DNA of 40,061 nucleotides from an uncultured Verrucomicrobia subdivision 3 bacterium (GTDB taxonomy: Bacteria > Verrucomicrobiota > Verrucomicrobiia > Limisphaerales > DASXHY01). The notes beneath the pieces were generated by a model. That model did no database searches. It had not been told where the DNA came from and was given only the letters and a program-made list of their open reading frames with translations. The position numbers were made by a program, and so were the translations under genes. Every line of letters begins with the position of its first letter. Position 1 is the stretch's first letter. Shown here piece by piece: positions 39,940 through 40,061 of this stretch. The stretch is taken from assembly GCA_937890005.1 (NCBI GenBank), contig CALBZA010000077.1, forward strand, positions 1 through 40,061. The letters run 5' to 3'.

Positions 39940-40061
39940 GCAATTGACCGAAGCCTGCCACAGACGTTTCCTCTCCGCCAGCGCCGAATGTGGCGAATTG
40001 ACATTGCAGGGTGTGATTAAAAGTGGGTGAGAAAAGGGAGGAATTGTTGAAGAATAAAGTG
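39940..40061. other. Upstream region of the subtilisin gene to window end
   Basis: No gene is visible in these 122 bp. They should hold the subtilisin promoter, but I cannot assign -35/-10 boxes with confidence. Confidence 0.4.

Overview
The window most resembles a chromosome segment from a Verrucomicrobiota bacterium, probably of the Limisphaerales/Pedosphaera type. This is inferred from gene content, with no marker gene to prove it. The pointers are secreted proteins rich in Thr-Asn pairs that end in an '(R/Q)FY' tail, a DUF4861 protein, a giant GH9 enzyme with Calx-beta and FN3-like modules, a split bacterial NHEJ set, and frequent short intergenic palindromes and heptamer tandem repeats. 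Heptosyltransferase, outer-membrane-like and signal-peptide-bearing proteins indicate a Gram-negative envelope. I see no rRNA, tRNA, CRISPR array, prophage or insertion sequence.

Layout. 1-509: 3' end of a type I methyltransferase gene (hsdM) carrying an in-frame palindromic insertion. 615-12000: minus-strand secreted or envelope genes: a TPR lipoprotein-like or periplasmic protein, a beta-barrel candidate paired with a DUF11-like protein, a ~1870-residue GH9 protein fused to a peptidase-C25-like region, and a DUF2167 membrane protein with a C-terminal coiled coil. Two convincing rho-independent terminators lie here. 12109-14872: a tightly overlapping minus-strand operon (HEAT-repeat protein, response regulator with DUF4388, small Roadblock-like protein). 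14989-17550: DUF4861 protein and a Ste24-type M48 protease. 17884-18924: panD and a GAF protein. 19027-22123: XdhC, a zinc-ribbon protein and a membrane-fused spermidine-synthase-like protein. 22299-27793: DUF554 protein, two orphan genes, then LigD polymerase, Ku and LigD phosphoesterase-ligase. 27826-30849: heptosyltransferase, a second M48 protease and a MaoC dehydratase, all minus strand. 31020-38389: plus-strand catabolic operon. 38413-39939: subtilisin.

How the genes work together. The clearest functional unit is 31020-38389. It holds a RhaT-type transporter, a RhaM-type mutarotase, a COG3618-type lactonase, two NAD(P)-type dehydrogenase candidates and a fumarylacetoacetate-hydrolase-family enzyme. 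This fits an oxidative, non-phosphorylating route for L-rhamnose or L-fucose. The same transcript, linked by 4-bp overlaps, also encodes a MetE-like zinc methyltransferase and a class III CoA transferase. The textbook pathway does not need either, so this is my best candidate for something undescribed. The second unit is an NHEJ repair module whose LigD is split into separate polymerase and phosphoesterase-ligase genes around ku. The third is the HEAT / REC-DUF4388 / Roadblock operon, which looks like a signalling module of unknown output.
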